In this document: positions 54,763-64,000 of the stretch, piece after piece | Numbering within the stretch: position 1 is the stretch's first letter | Layout of the letters: every line of letters starts with the position of its first letter | From: Sinorhizobium fredii NGR234 | Lineage (GTDB): Bacteria; Pseudomonadota; Alphaproteobacteria; Rhizobiales; Rhizobiaceae | Reading direction: 5' to 3' | Length of the DNA stretch: 64,000 bases | NCBI RefSeq assembly: GCF_000018545.1 | Contig: NC_012586.1 | Span: 1,488,001-1,552,000, forward strand | Position numbers and translations under genes: made by a program | The notes under the pieces: model-generated | Databases searched by the model: none | Told to the model about the DNA's origin: nothing | What the model saw: the letters and a program-made list of their open reading frames with translations, nothing else

Positions 54763-56289
54763 CTATTCATGCGCCGCCGCAAGCGGCTTGAAGGCGGGCG
54801 CGTTCAGGGGCTCGCCGTCTACCGAAAAGTGCGAGCCGTGGCATGGACAGTCCCAGCATCTTTCGAAGCCGTTCCAATGCACGACACAGCCGGCATGCGT
54901 GCAAGTCGCGGATCGAACGTGAAGTTCGCCGCCATCGTCGCGATAGGCGGCAAGCTTTGCGGCGCCACGGCGAACGAGCCCGCCGTCGCCCGGTTTCAAT
55001 TCGTCAACCGAAGACAATTCCCCGCCGGTGAAATGTTCGGCGAGACTGGCCGGCATGGTGAGGTTTTCAGAAATGTATTCACCAGCCGCGCTGATCGAGA
55101 TCCGATTGGGTTGGTACACGCCGGCCCAGGCGTTGTCACGCTTCAGGATGAGGTCGCGCAGGATCAGGGATCCGGCGACGCCGTTCGACAGCCCCTCGCC
55201 GGAATCGCCCGTCACGACGAAGATGTTCTCGTTTCCGGGATTGCGGCCGATATAGGCGAGGTGGTCCACCGGCTCCATGACCTGGCCGGACCAGGCATAT
55301 TCCGGGTCGCTCATCTGCGGGAAATGGGCCTTTGCCCATTCTGTGAGCCTCGTTATCCGATCTCGCTGGTCGTCGGCCTGACCGGTCTTGTGGTCCTCCC
55401 CGCCGACGATCAGCCAGTCGTGTTCAGCGTCCAACGGCTGGAGGCGGACATAGTGGTAGGGGTCCAGCGTATCCCAATACAGCGCGTCGACAACAGAGGC
55501 GCTTGGTATCCGCACGGCAATCACATAGGTGCGATACGGCGCCTGCTTGGTGTGGATTGCGATCCAATCGTTGATCGGCGAGTTGGTGGCGATGACCGCC
55601 GCTCGCGCGCGGATCTCATAGCCGTTCCGGGTTCGGACGATCGCTTCGCCGCCCTTCTCTTCGACGCTCACGACCGGTGTCTCTGCGTAGAGCCGTCCGC
55701 CGTCCCGTTCGACGCAGCGGATAAGCCCGTTAAGGTATTTAAGCGGATGGAACCGTGCCTGTTCCGGAAATCGAAGACAGCGACGCTCGGGACCGACCTC
55801 TGCGACCGGCAGCGCGTCCCAAGCAACGCCGGAGAAACCAAGGCTGTGACAGGCGCCGATCTCCCGCTCGAGAATGGAACCGTCATCGTCCGACGCTGCG
55901 AACAGATAACCGTCGAGACGCCGGAAGTCGCAGTCGATCTCTTCCGTCGCCTGGATCCGGTCGACCCGATCAAGTGCGGCGACCTGGCTGTGAAGGTAGT
56001 GCCGTGCCTCGTCGAGACCGCGCAGGTCGATGAGCTTGTGGTAGAAGTCATCCAGGGCGGACGCGAGATGCGCGCTCGTGCGAGCCGTCATGCCTCGCGC
56101 GAGGGCGCCCCGATCCAGGACAATAACCGATTGGCCCTCGCGGCACAGTTCGTAGGCGATCGAGAGGCCGGCGATGCCGGACCCCACAACGGCCACATCC
56201 GCTTGCCCATTGGTGGCAAGCGGTTGCGCCTGATGTTCCGGGACGGTTGCCATCCAGAGGGACAGGCTGCGTTCGCAATTCAGGTTCAT
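54763..56289 (-). CDS. FAD-dependent oxidoreductase with C-terminal Rieske domain
   Basis: The 508-residue product starts at the ATG at 56289 with AAGGAG upstream; a TTG three codons before is in frame. The N-terminal DAO-like FAD domain has ADVAVVGSGIAGLSIAYEL near residue 35. The FAD/DAO fold runs to about residue 390 (GRNPGNENIFVVTGDSGEGLSNG). The C-terminal Rieske domain binds a [2Fe-2S] cluster with CTHAGC and CPCHGS. This fusion matches the glycine/D-amino acid oxidase-like Rieske proteins. Its substrate is not known; it may transfer electrons from an amine or sugar acid. Confidence 0.93.
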   Translation of the reverse strand: MNLNCERSLSLWMATVPEHQAQPLATNGQADVAVVGSGIAGLSIAYELCREGQSVIVLDRGALARGMTARTSAHLASALDDFYHKLIDLRGLDEARHYLHSQVAALDRVDRIQATEEIDCDFRRLDGYLFAASDDDGSILEREIGACHSLGFSGVAWDALPVAEVGPERRCLRFPEQARFHPLKYLNGLIRCVERDGGRLYAETPVVSVEEKGGEAIVRTRNGYEIRARAAVIATNSPINDWIAIHTKQAPYRTYVIAVRIPSASVVDALYWDTLDPYHYVRLQPLDAEHDWLIVGGEDHKTGQADDQRDRITRLTEWAKAHFPQMSDPEYAWSGQVMEPVDHLAYIGRNPGNENIFVVTGDSGEGLSNGVAGSLILRDLILKRDNAWAGVYQPNRISISAAGEYISENLTMPASLAEHFTGGELSSVDELKPGDGGLVRRGAAKLAAYRDDGGELHVRSATCTHAGCVVHWNGFERCWDCPCHGSHFSVDGEPLNAPAFKPLAAAHE

Positions 56290-56673
56290 GACGTCCAATC
56301 TCCTTCAAAACGAACCGCGATCGCTTGGAAATGTTCCTCGGCGGACCAAGAGCCTGGTCACCTCCTCGCCAACGAAACAGGCGCGTTTGACTGCCTGCGT
56401 CCGCTGCTCCTTTTTATGCGGGTTTGAAAAACGCCCCAGTTGCACTATGCAGGTTCACAGACTGGCGGTGACCATCGCGATTCGTGGTCGCCGCGTGATG
56501 GATAAAGATTGAAATGCGGGCAGAGCGCGCTCCGCGCGTCCTTTTCTGCCTACTGCGTGTTTCGCAAAGTCGAGCCGATTGAACGAAACGTGCAGCGATT
56601 GAATGTGCCGCAGCGGCCTTGCCCGTTCGAGAAGACGTGCGCCGCTGTGGAGGCAAGGTTGGAGGTTGCCAGT

Positions 56674-57603
56674 TTGCGGTGCAGCGGCAAGGCCGTCGGT
56701 TTTATCGTTCTCGCGTTTCTGTCCCTTGCCGGCTGCACGGCCCGTGAAGGCGCACGCGTTCCGACGGGCGCAGCAATCGTGCCGACCGAAAACGCACTCG
56801 TCCTGCCGCCGCCCGGGGGCCCGGCGGTCTTGAACGTGGTGGAGCGGCGCTTCGGCAATGCCGTCGAGCAAGATGTCAATTTGCACACGTCCGCTTCCAC
56901 ACCCGGACAGAACTACCTTCGCGCCGCATTCTTCGGACCGACGGGTGCCGGCCTCAACCAGAGAACAGCGACCTATTCGGCGGTTCGCGCGTCGGAGATG
57001 ATGCGCGAGGCGCGGCGCGCCATTCCAGGCGTTGCCCTGACCCAGTCGCCCTACTTCCTTCAGAACAACTATGGCCCGTTCGGCTATGCCTTCGGACGCG
57101 GGAACGGCGGCGACGCCTGTCTCTATGCCTGGCAGCAGATCCGTCCGCCGGAAAGCCAGCGCTCTCCGCTGCGCAGTTACGGCACCATTCAGGCTCGGCT
57201 GCGCTATTGCGCCACCGGCGCCACGGAGAACGCGCTGTTGGCCATCGTTTACGGCTACACGATCAGTGGCACGATCGGCGATCCGAGTTGGAACCCCTAC
57301 GGGCCACCCCCGGCGGTCGACGCCGGGCTCGGGCGAACGGGCAGTCCCGTCTACCGCATGGAGACGCCTTCCGGCCAGGCGCCTGTGCTTGAAGGCGAAA
57401 GACGCGTCGAGGCGCGGATGCAGGCGCGGACGCCGCGCCTCGTCGAGAGACCGGACGCGGCGCGCCCGGCGGCCGTGACACCCCTGCCCGCGCCGCAAAC
57501 CGACGGAAGCCTGCCTGGCCCGGCAGTTTCCACCGGCGCGGCAGGCACCGTCTTGGTTCCCCTGCCCACTTGCACACCAGAGGGAGGTACGGTCTGCCCT
57601 TAA
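56674..57603 (+). CDS. bcsN: Cellulose biosynthesis protein BcsN (lipoprotein)
   Basis: A TTG start at 56674 has GGAGG (56661-56665) 8 bases upstream and gives LRCSGKAVGFIVLAFLSLAGC, a lipoprotein signal with Cys at the lipobox. The frame is open further upstream, but without a site. The mature part includes NYLRAAFFGPTGAGLNQRT and SPYFLQNNYGPFGYAFGRG and a Pro-rich C-terminus. This matches BcsN of the Rhizobiaceae cellulose operons, whose role is accessory and not defined. It is the first gene of the bcs operon, 104 bp before bcsA. Confidence 0.85.
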   Translation: MRCSGKAVGFIVLAFLSLAGCTAREGARVPTGAAIVPTENALVLPPPGGPAVLNVVERRFGNAVEQDVNLHTSASTPGQNYLRAAFFGPTGAGLNQRTATYSAVRASEMMREARRAIPGVALTQSPYFLQNNYGPFGYAFGRGNGGDACLYAWQQIRPPESQRSPLRSYGTIQARLRYCATGATENALLAIVYGYTISGTIGDPSWNPYGPPPAVDAGLGRTGSPVYRMETPSGQAPVLEGERRVEARMQARTPRLVERPDAARPAAVTPLPAPQTDGSLPGPAVSTGAAGTVLVPLPTCTPEGGTVCP

Positions 57604-57672
57604 CAAGGCGATAACTCGGGCCTGCTATGGGGCTCACCGGGTCGTCTGACCGGCTGTTTTATAAACCATCGC

Positions 57673-57692
57673 CAGCGGCATGAATGCCGCTG
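57673..57692 (+). promoter_or_regulatory. Short perfect hairpin before the bcsA ribosome site
   Basis: CAGCGGCAT and ATGCCGCTG pair perfectly with a two-base centre GA, 2 bp before GGAAGG. Because the loop is so small it would form only in part as RNA. It may affect bcsA translation or be a protein site. Confidence 0.4.
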
Positions 57693-57707
57693 TTGGAAGG
57701 CAAATGT

Positions 57708-59879
57708 ATGAGTAAGGTCGCTACTCTTGCCGCATGGGGCATCATATCCCTTTGCCTCGTCGCGCTCATTACGCTGCCCGTCAACCTGCAGACACAATTG
57801 ATCGCGAGCGTTTTGGTCGTGACGTTCATGGCGCTGATCAAGCTCTTGGACGCGGGCGGCAAATGGCGGCCCATCGCGCTGGCCTTCGGCAGTGCCATGG
57901 TGCTGCGCTATGTCTATTGGCGCACGACAAGCACCCTGCCTCCGGTCAACCAGCCGGAGAATTTCATCCCGGGCTTCCTGCTTTACCTGGCCGAAATGTA
58001 CAGCGTCATGATGCTCGCCCTCAGCCTGTTCGTCGTCGCGATGCCGCTTCCGCCGCGGGCCTCGCGTTCGGCGACGCCGGGGAAATACCCGAAAGTCGAC
58101 GTATTCGTGCCGTCCTACAACGAGGATGCGGACCTGCTTGCCAATACGCTTGCGGCGGCCAAGGGGATGGACTATCCGGTCGACAAGTTGACGGTGTGGC
58201 TCCTTGATGATGGCGGTACATTGCAAAAGCGCAATTCCACCAATCTCGTCGATGCGCAGCGCGCCACCGGACGACACCGGGACCTGCAGAAACTCTGCGA
58301 GGACCTCGGCGTGCGCTACCTCAGCCGCGACCGCAACGAACATGCGAAGGCCGGCAATCTCAATAACGGGATGCTGCATTCGAACGGCGAATTGATCGCC
58401 GTTTTCGATGCCGACCACGCTCCGGCACGCGACTTCCTGCTCGAAACGGTCGGCTATTTCGAGGACGATCCGCGCCTGTTCCTGGTGCAGACGCCGCATT
58501 TCTTCCTCAACCCCGACCCGCTCGAGCGCAACCTTAGAACCTTCGAGAAGATGCCGAGCGAGAACGAGATGTTCTACGGCATCATCCAGCGCGGTCTCGA
58601 CAAGTGGAACGCTGCATTTTTCTGCGGCTCGGCGGCGGTTCTGCGGCGCAAGGCGCTGGAGGATACGAGCGGCTTCAGCGGGTTGAGCATCACCGAGGAC
58701 TGCGAGACGGCGCTGGCGCTTCACGGCCGCGGCTGGAACAGCGTCTATGTCGACCGTCCGCTGATCGCCGGATTGCAGCCGGCGACGTTCGCGAGCTTCA
58801 TCGGCCAGCGCAGCCGCTGGGCGCAGGGAATGATGCAGATCCTGATGTTCCGCTTCCCCTTGCTAAAGGGCGGATTGTCCATACCGCAGCGCCTTTGCTA
58901 CATGTCGTCGACGCTGTTCTGGCTGTTTCCGTTCTCGCGGACGATTTTCCTCTTCGCGCCGCTTTTCTACCTGTTCTTCGATCTGCAGATCTTCACCGCG
59001 TCCGGCGGCGAGTTCCTCGCCTATACGCTCGTCTACATGCTCGTGAACCTGACGATGCAGAACTATCTCTACGGATCGTTCCGCTGGCCGTGGATATCCG
59101 AGCTCTACGAGTATGCGCAGACCGTCCACCTGCTCCCGGCAGTCGTTTCGGTCCTGCTCAACCCGCGCAAGCCGACATTCAAGGTGACGGCAAAAGACGA
59201 GTCCGTCTTGGAAAGCAGGCTCTCCGAGATCAGCCGGCCGTTCTTCGTGATCTTCGCCATACTCCTCATTGCCACTGCACTGGCGATCTATCGCGTCTAT
59301 ACGGAACCGTACAAGGCGGACATAACGCTGGTCGTCGGAGGCTGGAATCTCCTCAATCTCATCATGGCCGGCTGTGCGCTCGGGGTGGTTTCCGAACGGG
59401 GCGAGAAGGCAGCCTCGCGGCGCGTGAAGGTCAGCCGGCGCTGCGAGTTCTCGTTCGGCGAGCAAACATATCCGGCAACGATCGAGAACGTGTCGGCGCA
59501 CGGGGCGAGAGTTCAGGTCTATGGCCTTCCCACCGACGAACTGCTCGTCGATGTGCGGGGGCAAATCCGCTTCCAGCCCTACAGCGGCGACGGCACCTTC
59601 GAAACCCTGCCGGTCTCGATCAGGAATATCGAAACCGAGGGCGATCTGACGATCGTCGGCTGCCGCTATCTGCCGGAAATCGCCCACCACCATAGCCTTG
59701 TCGCCGACCTCATCTTCGCCAATTCCCAGCAGTGGAGCGAGTTTCAGCGCAAGCGGCGCGGCAATCCCGGCCTGGTGCGCGGCACGCTTTGGTTCTTGTG
59801 GCTGGCCCTCTATCAGATGAGCCGCGGCCTCATCTATTTCTTCCGCAGCATCAAGACCGAAGCGGGAGCGAGCAAATGA
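57708..59879 (+). CDS. bcsA: Cellulose synthase catalytic subunit BcsA
   Basis: The 723-residue product starts at the ATG at 57708 with GGAAGG upstream. It is a GT2 processive synthase with N- and C-terminal transmembrane bundles. Catalytic motifs are visible: FVPSYNED, DADHAP (DxD), ITEDCETA (TED, catalytic base) and QRSRWAQGM (QxxRW). The C-terminal PilZ domain has RRVKVSRR and NVSAHG, so c-di-GMP activation is expected. It polymerises UDP-glucose to beta-1,4-glucan and extrudes it. Its stop overlaps the bcsB start (ATGA). Confidence 0.97.
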   Translation: MSKVATLAAWGIISLCLVALITLPVNLQTQLIASVLVVTFMALIKLLDAGGKWRPIALAFGSAMVLRYVYWRTTSTLPPVNQPENFIPGFLLYLAEMYSVMMLALSLFVVAMPLPPRASRSATPGKYPKVDVFVPSYNEDADLLANTLAAAKGMDYPVDKLTVWLLDDGGTLQKRNSTNLVDAQRATGRHRDLQKLCEDLGVRYLSRDRNEHAKAGNLNNGMLHSNGELIAVFDADHAPARDFLLETVGYFEDDPRLFLVQTPHFFLNPDPLERNLRTFEKMPSENEMFYGIIQRGLDKWNAAFFCGSAAVLRRKALEDTSGFSGLSITEDCETALALHGRGWNSVYVDRPLIAGLQPATFASFIGQRSRWAQGMMQILMFRFPLLKGGLSIPQRLCYMSSTLFWLFPFSRTIFLFAPLFYLFFDLQIFTASGGEFLAYTLVYMLVNLTMQNYLYGSFRWPWISELYEYAQTVHLLPAVVSVLLNPRKPTFKVTAKDESVLESRLSEISRPFFVIFAILLIATALAIYRVYTEPYKADITLVVGGWNLLNLIMAGCALGVVSERGEKAASRRVKVSRRCEFSFGEQTYPATIENVSAHGARVQVYGLPTDELLVDVRGQIRFQPYSGDGTFETLPVSIRNIETEGDLTIVGCRYLPEIAHHHSLVADLIFANSQQWSEFQRKRRGNPGLVRGTLWFLWLALYQMSRGLIYFFRSIKTEAGASK

Positions 59880-62215
59880 ACCGCGTGCTCGCAATTCTGA
59901 TGGTGTTCTTGGCCGGGTCGCCTGCGGCTGCCCAGCCCTCCCCCTTCGACATGTCGGACGAGCGCCCCGCCAAACAGCGTCCCGCACCGCCGGTTGAAAA
60001 GGCACCGCCGCTCCGTGGGGCGGTGCCAGGCTCCATCAGCACCGAGGCGGCCGCGCCTCCCCCGGCTGCCCAGCCGTTCCGCCGTTTCATCCTGCCGTTC
60101 CCGACCTTGTCTCTTGCCGGCGAAGCGGACGAGCGCGTCTGGTCCATCTATCTGACACCGGCGCAGGCGGAAGCCGGCCGCAAGATCACCTTTGCCTATC
60201 AAAACGCGATTGTCGTGGCGCCGGAGGCATCTGTCCTGTCCGTTCTGGTGAACGACAAGGTTGTCGGCGAAGGGGAAGTCCAGGCGGCCGACGAGCCGCA
60301 GGAACGCAGCTACGACATACCCCTCGGCCTGTTGCGCACCGGCTCCAACGAGATCCGCTTCCGGGTGCGGCACCGACACCGAACCGACTGCACGATCCAG
60401 TCGACCTACGAACTCTGGACAGAGATAAGCTCGGACAGTGCCTTCATCACTTTCGAGGGAGATGAGCCCCGAGCCCTGAGCGCGATCGAAGATATTCAGG
60501 CGATCGGTACAAATGAGACCGGGCGAACCCGGTTCAATATCGTCGCGCCTGCACTGGAGCAGCCGAGCCACGTGCCGATGCTGATGCGGTTGGCGCAGGG
60601 CGTTGCCTTGCTCGGACGCATGCCGGCCCAATCGATCGTCTTCAGCCGCGACCTGCCGGAACTTGGCAAGCCCGGCGAGCTGACGATTCTTGCCGGAACC
60701 GCAACGGAACTCCAGCCCCTCCTTCCGTCGCTACCCGCGGAGGCGGCGGACAGGACAATTGCCGCCTTCGCAGAATCCCCGACGGAACATGCGCCGGTTC
60801 TCGTCCTCAGCGGCCCCGACTGGGCGGCCGTCGCAGCAGCGATCGAAACGATCACCGCGGCCACAGAGCGGCCTTCGGACGTTGCGCGAGACGTCATCAA
60901 AACGGAGCGCTGGCGGCTACCGCAAACGCCGCTGGTGTTTTCCGGCAAGAGGCTGAGTTTTGCCGAACTCGGCGTCGCGACAAGCGAATTTTCCGGCCGC
61001 CGTTTCCGGACGGCCCTACAGGTGGCGATCCCTTCCGACTTCTATGCCGATGCTTATGGCGAGGCCACCATCCTCCTGGACGCCGCCTATACGGAAGCGG
61101 TCCGCCCCGGCAGCCGGATCGACGTCTACGTGAACGGCAACATAGCCACGACGGTCCCGCTGGAAGCGTCGGCGGGCGGTATCCTCCGTCATCTCCCGAT
61201 CAACGTGACGCTGCGGCATTTTCGGCCCGGAGCGAACCTCATAGAACTGGAAGCGGTGCTGCTGACCGAGGCTGACAAGTTGTGCGCGCCGGGGAGTGCC
61301 GCTTCTTCCGAGCCCCGCTTTGCCCTGTTCGACACGTCAGAATTTGTAATGCCCGATTTCGCCCGCGTCGCACGGCGCCCCGATCTGGCGGCAACGTCCG
61401 GCTCGGCCTATCCTTACCGAGGTAGTACCGATCCGATTGCGCTCTACATCGACCGGGCCGATGCCGACACGCTTTCGGGCGCTGCCACCTTCATCGCGAG
61501 GCTGGCCGTAGCCGGCGGACGGCCGATGCAGATGGAAACGATCTCCGATCCGCTGGTGGCCGATGGACGGCAAGCGCTCTTCATCGGCGCCATGCCGCAG
61601 CTCCCGAAAATGGTGCTGACGCAGGCCGGGATCGACACGGGCAGCCAGGCTTCCTGGGGAAGTGCGAAGGACCTTGCCCAGGGGCGCAATACGCAGACGG
61701 CGCTCGACGAATGGCAGACGCGCTTGAAGGGCGGTGGCTGGCGCAGCGCCATTGTCGATGTCGAGAGCTGGATCAAGGACAATTTCGACATTTCCCTGAA
61801 TTCACTCCGAATGATACCGGAGGCCGAGGCGCCTTTCATTCCTCCGGACACCGCAACCCTGCTGGTGGCGCAATCGGCCAATCCGGCTGAGAACGCCACC
61901 TGGACGGTAGTGGCAGCTCCTTCGCCAAGATTGCTGCGCGAGGGGACGGCCGCGATCGCCGATACATCCCGATGGAGTGAGATTTCCGGGCACATCGCGA
62001 CCTACGAGCCCGTCGAAGACAAGGTCACCGCGACGCCGGCTCGTCGCTTCGGACTTGTCGAGACGCAGCCGCCGTCTTTCTGGAACTACCGCCTCATCGC
62101 GGCGAACTGGCTGTCGACGAACATTCTCTTCTATGCGGTAGCGCTTGTCAGCCTTGCTGTCTTGCTCGGTCTGGCAACCGCCGTGCTGCTCGCCAAACTG
62201 GGGCGCCGACCATGA
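59876..62215 (+). CDS. bcsB: Cellulose synthase periplasmic subunit BcsB
   Basis: The 779-residue product starts within the bcsA stop. A signal peptide (MNRVLAILMVFLAGSPAAA) and a Pro-rich linker precede two carbohydrate-binding/flavodoxin-like repeats (FRRFILPFPTLSLAGEADE..., RFRTALQVAIPSDFYADAYG). One C-terminal anchor helix (NILFYAVALVSLAVLLGLATA) holds it in the inner membrane. It guides nascent cellulose through the periplasm with BcsA. It overlaps bcsZ by 4 bp. Confidence 0.96.
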   Translation: MNRVLAILMVFLAGSPAAAQPSPFDMSDERPAKQRPAPPVEKAPPLRGAVPGSISTEAAAPPPAAQPFRRFILPFPTLSLAGEADERVWSIYLTPAQAEAGRKITFAYQNAIVVAPEASVLSVLVNDKVVGEGEVQAADEPQERSYDIPLGLLRTGSNEIRFRVRHRHRTDCTIQSTYELWTEISSDSAFITFEGDEPRALSAIEDIQAIGTNETGRTRFNIVAPALEQPSHVPMLMRLAQGVALLGRMPAQSIVFSRDLPELGKPGELTILAGTATELQPLLPSLPAEAADRTIAAFAESPTEHAPVLVLSGPDWAAVAAAIETITAATERPSDVARDVIKTERWRLPQTPLVFSGKRLSFAELGVATSEFSGRRFRTALQVAIPSDFYADAYGEATILLDAAYTEAVRPGSRIDVYVNGNIATTVPLEASAGGILRHLPINVTLRHFRPGANLIELEAVLLTEADKLCAPGSAASSEPRFALFDTSEFVMPDFARVARRPDLAATSGSAYPYRGSTDPIALYIDRADADTLSGAATFIARLAVAGGRPMQMETISDPLVADGRQALFIGAMPQLPKMVLTQAGIDTGSQASWGSAKDLAQGRNTQTALDEWQTRLKGGGWRSAIVDVESWIKDNFDISLNSLRMIPEAEAPFIPPDTATLLVAQSANPAENATWTVVAAPSPRLLREGTAAIADTSRWSEISGHIATYEPVEDKVTATPARRFGLVETQPPSFWNYRLIAANWLSTNILFYAVALVSLAVLLGLATAVLLAKLGRRP

Positions 62216-63255
62216 GACACCTCTTGATATTCGCGCTTCTTCTGACGGTACTGGTCGGACCGGCGGAGGCGGATGAGAGGCAGGCAAGCGTGAAGGCCGA
62301 CGCCTGGGCTGAATACAAGTCGAAGTTTCTCGATTCGAGCGGGCGTATCCTCGACGACGCCAATGGGAACATCAGCCACAGCGAGGGACAGGGTTACGGC
62401 CTGCTCCTCTCGTTCCTGGCGAACGAACCTGCCGACTTCGAGCAGATCTGGTCCTTCACCCGCCGCGAGCTTCTGTTGCGCGACGACGGGCTTGCAGCCT
62501 GGAAATGGAGTCCGGACGACGATCCCCATGTGACCGACATCAACAACGCGACCGACGGCGATATTCTGATCGCGTATAGCCTGACACTCGCCGCCGAACG
62601 CTGGAGCCGGAACGACTATTCACAGGCGGCGGTCTCGATCGCCGAGGCAATTCTCGACAAGACCGTCGTCAAGCATGGCGGACGCACGCTGCTGCTGCCC
62701 GGTGTCGCGGGCTTTGCCGCCGCCGATCGCGCCGACGGACCCGTCATCAACCCTTCCTATTGGGTCTTCGAAGCCCTGCCGGTGCTCGACCGTCTCGTTC
62801 CGTCGCCGACATGGCAGGCTCTCGAAACGGACGGCAAGGCGATGATCCAGGCAATGAAATTCGGCCCGGAAGACATGCCGGCCGATTGGGTGAGCGCCAA
62901 GACGTCGCTCAAACCGGCCTCCGGATTTCCACGGGAATTCGGTTTCAACGCCCTGCGCATTCCGCTTTACCTCATGCGCGCAGAACAAGCAGACCGGGAG
63001 TTTCTGCTGAGGCTGCAACGTGGGATGTCGGGACCGCATGGCGAGCTCCTGACCCGCGATCTCGAGACCGGCGCGGTGCGCGCGACGCTTACGGACCCCG
63101 GTTATCGGTTTGTTAACCATATTCTGGCCTGTGTTCTCGAAGGCACCAAGGTTCCAGAGAACGCCAAGGCGTTCCGCCCGACGCAATACTACCCATCGAC
63201 CCTGCACCTGCTGGGACTGACTTTCGTGGAGGAAAAGCATCCGGAGTGTTTATGA
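62212..63255 (+). CDS. bcsZ: Endo-beta-1,4-glucanase, GH8 (BcsZ/CelC)
   Basis: The 347-residue protein has a signal peptide, MRHLLIFALLLTVLVGPAEA. The GH8 catalytic acid is the Glu in SHSEGQGYGLLLSF near residue 55, and DGDILIAYSLTLA holds a conserved Asp. The C-terminal ARRAEQADREFLLRLQ region is typical. It cleaves cellulose in the periplasm and is usually required for full cellulose production; in Agrobacterium it is celC. Its stop overlaps the next start. Confidence 0.96.
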   Translation: MRHLLIFALLLTVLVGPAEADERQASVKADAWAEYKSKFLDSSGRILDDANGNISHSEGQGYGLLLSFLANEPADFEQIWSFTRRELLLRDDGLAAWKWSPDDDPHVTDINNATDGDILIAYSLTLAAERWSRNDYSQAAVSIAEAILDKTVVKHGGRTLLLPGVAGFAAADRADGPVINPSYWVFEALPVLDRLVPSPTWQALETDGKAMIQAMKFGPEDMPADWVSAKTSLKPASGFPREFGFNALRIPLYLMRAEQADREFLLRLQRGMSGPHGELLTRDLETGAVRATLTDPGYRFVNHILACVLEGTKVPENAKAFRPTQYYPSTLHLLGLTFVEEKHPECL

Positions 63256-64000
63256 AGTTTCCAGTCATAGCATTCGCAGGTGTCACCGCGACGGTGATCG
63301 GCATCGCCGGCATCGCCGACGGCGACCAGCTGCGCAAGGGCCTTGGAGACCTCATCGCCAGTGCCGCACCGGAACTGGCCGTCACCTTCGGCAACGCCGC
63401 CGATAGCGGAAAGGGCGCGAGAGGAACCGGCTCGCAGGAGGTGGCACAGGCGCAAACGCCGCCACAAGCGGATACGCCTCCCACCGATGAGCCACCTGCG
63501 GTCGACGAATCGGCGCTTCGCTACTTTGCCAGCCAGGGCGACACCGCCCGCCTGCAGGCGGAGATTTCGCGTCTCAGGGCGCTCTATCCGAACTGGACCC
63601 CTCCACGCGATCCCCTGGCCGTCCCGCGCAACAAGGACGTGCAGCTCGAGACCATGTGGCAGCTCTATTCGGAAGGACGCTACGCAGAAGTCCGCAGAGC
63701 GATCGCCGACCGGCAAACAAGAGAGGCCGGTTGGCAGCCGCCTGCCGATCTCCTCGAGCGTCTCGATGTCGCCGAAGCTCGGGCACGGCTTATCAATGCC
63801 TCCGATCTCAAACAGTATGAGACCGTCATTCAGGTCGGCGCGAACACGCCAATCCTGCTCACCTGCAGTGAGGTTGACGTGCTCTGGCGCGTCGCCGAGG
63901 CCTTTGCCGAAACGAAACGCCAAGGGCGGGCGCGCGACGCCTATCTCTACATATTGAAAAACTGCGACAGCGAACCGGAGCGGCTCGCGACGCTGCAGAA
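63252..64000 (+). CDS. TPR-like cellulose operon protein (BcsK-like), 5' end only
   Basis: An ATG at 63252 overlaps the bcsZ stop (ATGA). The frame stays open to the window end, about 249 residues. A membrane-anchor or signal helix (FPVIAFAGVTATVIGIAGIA) is followed by a low-complexity Pro/Gln/Ala linker. Helical TPR-like segments follow (ALRYFASQGDTARLQAEISRL, MWQLYSEGRYAEVRRAIADRQ, VAEAFAETKRQGRARDAYLYI). The position after bcsZ fits the TPR protein that replaces BcsC in Agrobacterium-type operons, sometimes called BcsK. The name is an inference from context. Confidence 0.8.
   Translation, partial: MKFPVIAFAGVTATVIGIAGIADGDQLRKGLGDLIASAAPELAVTFGNAADSGKGARGTGSQEVAQAQTPPQADTPPTDEPPAVDESALRYFASQGDTARLQAEISRLRALYPNWTPPRDPLAVPRNKDVQLETMWQLYSEGRYAEVRRAIADRQTREAGWQPPADLLERLDVAEARARLINASDLKQYETVIQVGANTPILLTCSEVDVLWRVAEAFAETKRQGRARDAYLYILKNCDSEPERLATLQ

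Noticed and set aside
54769..56427. 552-codon plus-strand open frame
   Set aside because: It is antisense to the FAD/Rieske gene and shows no domain motif.

Overview
The window is high-GC DNA from an alphaproteobacterium of the Rhizobiaceae, most likely Sinorhizobium/Ensifer or a close relative. The evidence is a RIME-type rhizobial palindromic repeat (about 53088-53191), a bcsN-bcsA-bcsB-bcsZ cellulose operon of the Agrobacterium/Rhizobium type, a GcrA-like protein, and many ABC transporters. The dense IS load and several decaying genes suggest a plasmid or chromid region. Genus and replicon are inferences.

Region by region. 1-6700: a catabolic cluster. A divergent zinc alcohol dehydrogenase runs off the left edge. 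It is followed by a cytochrome P450, a LigJ-like amidohydrolase, a leaderless NMT1/SsuA-like solute-binding protein, S-formylglutathione hydrolase, a polytopic membrane protein and YceI. A 32-bp operator-like motif occurs both upstream of the P450 and upstream of the membrane-protein gene. 6700-14700: two IS21-family elements. The second has a clean 8-bp target duplication and interrupts an already truncated TPR/cyclase-type gene. A doubly broken Phd/VapC toxin-antitoxin pair follows. 15200-18000: a zinc metallopeptidase, a GSU2403-type nucleotidyltransferase with a repeated dyad promoter, and an orphan 25-bp palindrome. 18100-24061: a LacI regulator facing a ribose-type sugar ABC operon across a perfect double operator, then an SDR dehydrogenase.

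24066-33631: a polyamine-type permease pair whose 5' gene is cut off by a nested IS array. Three ISNCY-type units are joined head to tail by TGGTG. One carries an IS30 element. Another is split by a 3.3-kb serine-recombinase element. 33632-36220: a divergent HTH/PIN module and pseudogene debris, including a TonB-receptor remnant. 36223-39553: a perfect sigma-54 promoter ahead of an nrtA-nrtB-nrtD type ABC operon with a 15-bp intercistronic hairpin.

39700-53710: mostly single genes. They are a lectin-like secreted protein, an ECF41 sigma pseudogene, an AsnC/Lrp regulator divergent from a 1018-residue kinase/M23-like/class-III aminotransferase fusion, acetyltransferases, a YihY protein, small orphan proteins, a Na+/H+ antiporter, a GFA protein, a LivK-type binding protein and a HAMP-PAS adenylate cyclase. 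53749-56289: two flavin oxidoreductases, one with a C-terminal Rieske domain. 56674 to the end: the cellulose operon, still open at the right edge.

Several real genes are missed by simple ATG-to-stop ORF listing: both edge genes, a 34-residue membrane peptide and frameshifted pseudogenes. They are included here.
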